NCBI RefSeq assembly: GCF_001870785.1
Contig: NZ_MOLV01000007.1
Coordinates: 1-64,000, forward strand
Reading direction: 5' to 3'
DNA from: Exiguobacterium sp. KRL4
GTDB lineage: Bacteria > Bacillota > Bacilli > Exiguobacteriales > Exiguobacteriaceae
Length of the DNA: 64,000 bases
Shown: piece by piece, positions 60,841 through 64,000 of the stretch
Numbering within the stretch: position 1 is the first letter of the stretch
Layout: each line of letters starts with the position of its first letter
Notes under the pieces: generated by a model
What the model was told of the DNA's origin: nothing
What the model saw: only the letters and a program-made list of their open reading frames with translations
Database searches by the model: none
Made by a program: the position numbers and the translations under genes

Positions 60841-63800
60841 TTACGCATACTCAATCAATGCTGGTTTAATCTCCATCTCTTCAAGGGTTGTCCATAGTGA
60901 TTCCATCGCACGATCTGCGTCTTGATAGAAATGACGACCACGGACACGCCAGAAGTTCCAGCCAGCCCGCTCCAAGACTTTTTGTCGGAACATGTCTGCT
61001 TCATACACATCTGGTCCGTGCCAACGTTCACCATCACATTCGACAGCAAGTCGGTTGTGTTCCCCTTCGACGACAAGGTCGATTCGGTAGCCATTGACTT
61101 GGACTTGAGGCGTGACGAGGTATCCGCGAGCGACCAGACGACGGTAGACGGCTTCTTCGAATGGTGAGTCAAAGCGATGTTTGACGCTCTCGAAGGAAGC
61201 TTGGTCACCAAGTGGATTTTGACAATAGCCGAGCAACTTATAACGCATACAGTTGCTATTGCCGATATCGTTTAAGGAGACCGAATGGAACAGAATCATT
61301 TGATCGCGGGCCCGGCTCGCTGCGACATTAAAGCGTTGACTATCGGTTTCTTTTGTCATCGCCATGAAGCGTTTGTTCGGAGCGACGACCATTGAAAGTA
61401 GCATGACGTCGCGCTCGTCTCCCTGGAAAGTGTAGGCATCCCCAAAACGGACTTGATGTTGCATCAACGTCTCGATTCCGATTTCGGCCGTCGCAATCCG
61501 TTCAATCTGATTAGCCTGGGCGTTACCGAGTAAGGAGACGACACCAAACGTCCGATTTTGATAAAGCGGATCTTGCATCATTCGTTTCAGTTCAGCGACG
61601 ATGGCACGTGCTTCCGGTAAGTTCACCTTGTCCATCGTCGTCTCGTCGACATATCCATCACGAACAAAATGATTTTTGACGGCCGGATTTAGTCGTTCAG
61701 CACGTTGAGGCAAGCGGAGCGGGACGATTGTTCCGTCATAGACGTGGGCATTGCTGAAGCCAATGATTTCCGGCACACAGCGGAAGTGTTCCCGTAAGCC
61801 GACTTTCGTACTGAACTTGACGGAGGCTAGGGAATAGAGACTACTTGTTCCATCGAATAAAGTCATCGTCGAGTCATCTCCGAAATACGTTTTCCGTTTT
61901 TCTTCGACATTGTCCCGGTTATCGAAACTCGTTGGACTGATCTGTCGGTCATCCCCGACGATGATCGCTTTTCGAGCCCGCGACAGGAGCGAAATCGCAT
62001 CCATCGTACTTTGTGAACTTTCATCAAAAATGATGACGTCAAAGAGATCGCTCGCTGCCTTGAAGGATTCAAGGACACGGTTGACCGGCATAATCCAGAC
62101 CGGAATCGCGTCTTGGGCCTGCATCATTTGTTTGGCGGCTTCTTTCCGGTAACGTGGTGCATGTTTACCCGTTCCTTTTCCGACTTTTCGAATCAAGGTC
62201 GCCCAACTGTTGAGCTGTTCTTGTTTCGAAGGCGTCATCCGTTTGAGCTGTTCTTTCCAAGCGAGCGTCGCACAGAGACGAGCGACGGTCTGTCCTTCTT
62301 CTTGCTCAAGACGATGGAGCTGCTCGCGTTCGTCTGCATCACTCAAAGCTTCAAGTCGACTCTTGACGTAAGCGAGGTGCCACGCATCGCGGAGTTCGAG
62401 TGCATGAAACGTCGGAGCACTGTTCGTTCGTAATGCCGTGAGCCAGTTCGGGGCAGCTTGTTCTAGAGTCTTACTGAGTGCTTGTAGGCGACTCGCTCGG
62501 TGCTCATTCGTTTCCAAGAGTCGTAGTTCTTCATAAATCGCTGTATAGCGAGTAGCATTCCAATCACGAATCGCTTGCTGCAGCTGAATGGTGATGGGGT
62601 GGGTGAGTTCTGCTACGTCGAGTAAAGATAACCAGGTTTGTTGCTGCTCATGCAGTTCATCCAAACGTTTCAGTTCAAAGAGTGCCTCTAGGGCATTGGT
62701 TTGAAGTCCAAGCCACTCTGATTCATACGTGAAGTCATGATTTTCATAACTTTCGTGTAATGGACGGAGGACTTGCGTAAAGTGTTGCATGATACTGTCA
62801 AGTTGGCGGAAAACATCCAGCGCTTTTCGGTACGTCGTTAAAGGACCAATCGGGATTTCAATGGAATGATGTTCAAAGCGATGCTTAAACGTCCGTTCGA
62901 GTTTCCGAAGTGATTCCGTATACGTCAAATGTTGCAAGAGTAACGTAACATCTGCGGCATTAGCCATCTTCTTCCCGTCAATCGTCACTTCATCTAAAAG
63001 AAGGGCGTATTTTTTTCGTTTTGTCCATTTAAAGAACATCCCATCGACCTTGTTTGCTTCAAACAGTGGCAAGAGTTCCGTTGCGAGTACAGATAAATCT
63101 TGATCCGTTGTCGGAAGAGCGAAATCATGCAACGAAACGGACCGCTCGAGCTGCTCAATCTCAAGAAGTGTTTGTTCGAACGTCAATCGATCTTGCTCGA
63201 GCTCATCGAAATCAGAAGGATGCGCCAGCCAATGACGATATAAGGCAAGCGCCCAGTATTCAAGCTTTGTATATTGCCGAACGGATTGCTGGAGCCAGTC
63301 GCGCAGTTGATGTTTGGTCTCATCAGACGCAGATTTCATCCATGCAACTGATAAAGCAGTCGGTTCGATCAGTTGGAGTGCTGTTACTTCGGCGACGAGT
63401 TCTTCGAAGGTCAGGGGTTCCGCAAACGCCGTCCGTGTTGGTCGACGACCGAGAATCTTGAGTTCGGCAAGTGCTTCTTGATCCTGCATCAATTCATACA
63501 GTTCCTGAATATCGACGGCACTCATCGGTGCTTCTTCAGACAAAAGCGGCGTCGGAATCTGTGTCAAAATCGTGGATTGACTCATCCATTTTGCCCACTT
63601 GAGTGGCGTCTTCGTTTCTTGACCAATCGTAAGACCGTCGTGTTCGATAATGGCTTGATCAAGCATCATCCGACGCGTCGACGCAATTTCGCGACGGATC
63701 GTTTCAAGATGATTCCGAATCGTTGTGGCACTTGCTTCTAGTTCTTCAGCTGACGTCTTATTCAAATAGCTTGAGATACCATGTAAAGATGTTTCCGTTT

Positions 63801-64000
63801 GTTTAATCGTCTTGGAATCAGCGCCTAAAACAGAGACCGCCAGTTCACGGATTTCAGCAGGCAATTTATCGCGGAGGACCGTTAAGGCATGTTCTTTTTC
63901 ACTTGTGACAAGCACACGTTTCCCGTGAGCGAGAAGATGCGAAATCAAGTTGGAAATCGTGTGGCTCTTTCCGGTACCCGGTGGTCCCTGAACGACGACA
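60841..64000 (-). CDS. SF1 helicase with a C-terminal Vsr/DUF559-like nuclease domain (5' end outside the window)
   Basis: At least 1053 residues are in the window; the gene continues beyond 64000. Walker A (GPPGTGKSHTISNLISH) is encoded right at the edge, opposite about 63950-63990, so an internal ATG at 63948 is not the start. A ~600-residue helical insertion separates it from Walker B (DVIIFDESSQSTMDAISLLS). GDDRQISP, EHFRCVPEIIGFSN, YTFQGDERDVMLLSM and NVAASRARDQM complete a Dna2/Nam7-like helicase. The last ~110 residues are a Vsr-like PD-(D/E)xK nuclease (DSPFEEAVYRRL, YRIDLVV, LAVECDGERWHG, WRVRG). Similar helicase-Vsr fusions (DUF4011-helicase-Vsr) are known anti-phage proteins. Confidence 0.87.
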   Translation of the reverse strand, partial: VVVQGPPGTGKSHTISNLISHLLAHGKRVLVTSEKEHALTVLRDKLPAEIRELAVSVLGADSKTIKQTETSLHGISSYLNKTSAEELEASATTIRNHLETIRREIASTRRMMLDQAIIEHDGLTIGQETKTPLKWAKWMSQSTILTQIPTPLLSEEAPMSAVDIQELYELMQDQEALAELKILGRRPTRTAFAEPLTFEELVAEVTALQLIEPTALSVAWMKSASDETKHQLRDWLQQSVRQYTKLEYWALALYRHWLAHPSDFDELEQDRLTFEQTLLEIEQLERSVSLHDFALPTTDQDLSVLATELLPLFEANKVDGMFFKWTKRKKYALLLDEVTIDGKKMANAADVTLLLQHLTYTESLRKLERTFKHRFEHHSIEIPIGPLTTYRKALDVFRQLDSIMQHFTQVLRPLHESYENHDFTYESEWLGLQTNALEALFELKRLDELHEQQQTWLSLLDVAELTHPITIQLQQAIRDWNATRYTAIYEELRLLETNEHRASRLQALSKTLEQAAPNWLTALRTNSAPTFHALELRDAWHLAYVKSRLEALSDADEREQLHRLEQEEGQTVARLCATLAWKEQLKRMTPSKQEQLNSWATLIRKVGKGTGKHAPRYRKEAAKQMMQAQDAIPVWIMPVNRVLESFKAASDLFDVIIFDESSQSTMDAISLLSRARKAIIVGDDRQISPTSFDNRDNVEEKRKTYFGDDSTMTLFDGTSSLYSLASVKFSTKVGLREHFRCVPEIIGFSNAHVYDGTIVPLRLPQRAERLNPAVKNHFVRDGYVDETTMDKVNLPEARAIVAELKRMMQDPLYQNRTFGVVSLLGNAQANQIERIATAEIGIETLMQHQVRFGDAYTFQGDERDVMLLSMVVAPNKRFMAMTKETDSQRFNVAASRARDQMILFHSVSLNDIGNSNCMRYKLLGYCQNPLGDQASFESVKHRFDSPFEEAVYRRLVARGYLVTPQVQVNGYRIDLVVEGEHNRLAVECDGERWHGPDVYEADMFRQKVLERAGWNFWRVRGRHFYQDADRAMESLWTTLEEMEIKPALIEYA

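Overview
The window looks like a Bacillota chromosome, most probably Exiguobacterium or a close relative. This is an inference from gene content and protein style: a Bacillus-type FadR operator, a LexA/DinR-like box, strong GGAGG ribosome binding sites, a CatR/CatE pair, an AlkC-type glycosylase and no outer-membrane genes. No rRNA, tRNA, CRISPR array or insertion sequence was seen.

Positions 1-14.7 kb are ordinary chromosome. In order they hold a FadR-controlled beta-oxidation electron-transfer protein (FadF), a MerR regulator with a CBS-domain membrane protein, a LytS-like sensor that has lost its phospho-acceptor His, GalM, a DegV fatty-acid-binding protein, a crcB/fluC fluoride-channel pair, a chemoreceptor, a quinone oxidoreductase, a nucleotidyltransferase, a divergent CatR/CatE pair and a NIPSNAP-Nudix fusion. 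From 15 to 22.5 kb lies what appears to be a cell-surface copper locus. It has two sortase-type (MPNTG) wall proteins built from tandem ~180-residue helical repeats with invariant His and Met, a PepSY membrane protein, a YtkA/FixH-like lipoprotein, and CopC and CopD.

From 22.5 to 40.2 kb there is an OatA-like acyltransferase, a methyltransferase / response regulator / histidine kinase operon in which the regulator is frameshifted, an alkylation-repair operon (Ada, AlkC, a GNAT-like fragment), a possibly SOS-controlled NUMOD4/HNH relative with lost catalytic histidines, a sunset-domain protein, a second chemoreceptor, a diguanylate cyclase, a secreted nuclease lipoprotein, a Nudix / S51-peptidase pair, a remnant of a subtilase gene, a DUF1878 protein and RidA.

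From 40.3 kb to the end the window is a defence island with patchy base composition. It holds a MazG-like pyrophosphatase coupled to a phospholipase-D/helicase fusion, a complete type I restriction-modification system (hsdM, hsdS, hsdR), a two-gene unit of a 1019-residue unknown protein and a DEAD/DUF1998 helicase (arranged like type III Druantia), and the 3' part of an SF1 helicase fused to a Vsr-like nuclease that runs off the window. A large secreted Ig-repeat protein with three almost identical 351-bp repeats sits between the last two. The most interesting candidates for new biology are the unknown 1019-residue protein with its helicase, the MazG/PLD-helicase pair and the metal-binding wall repeat.
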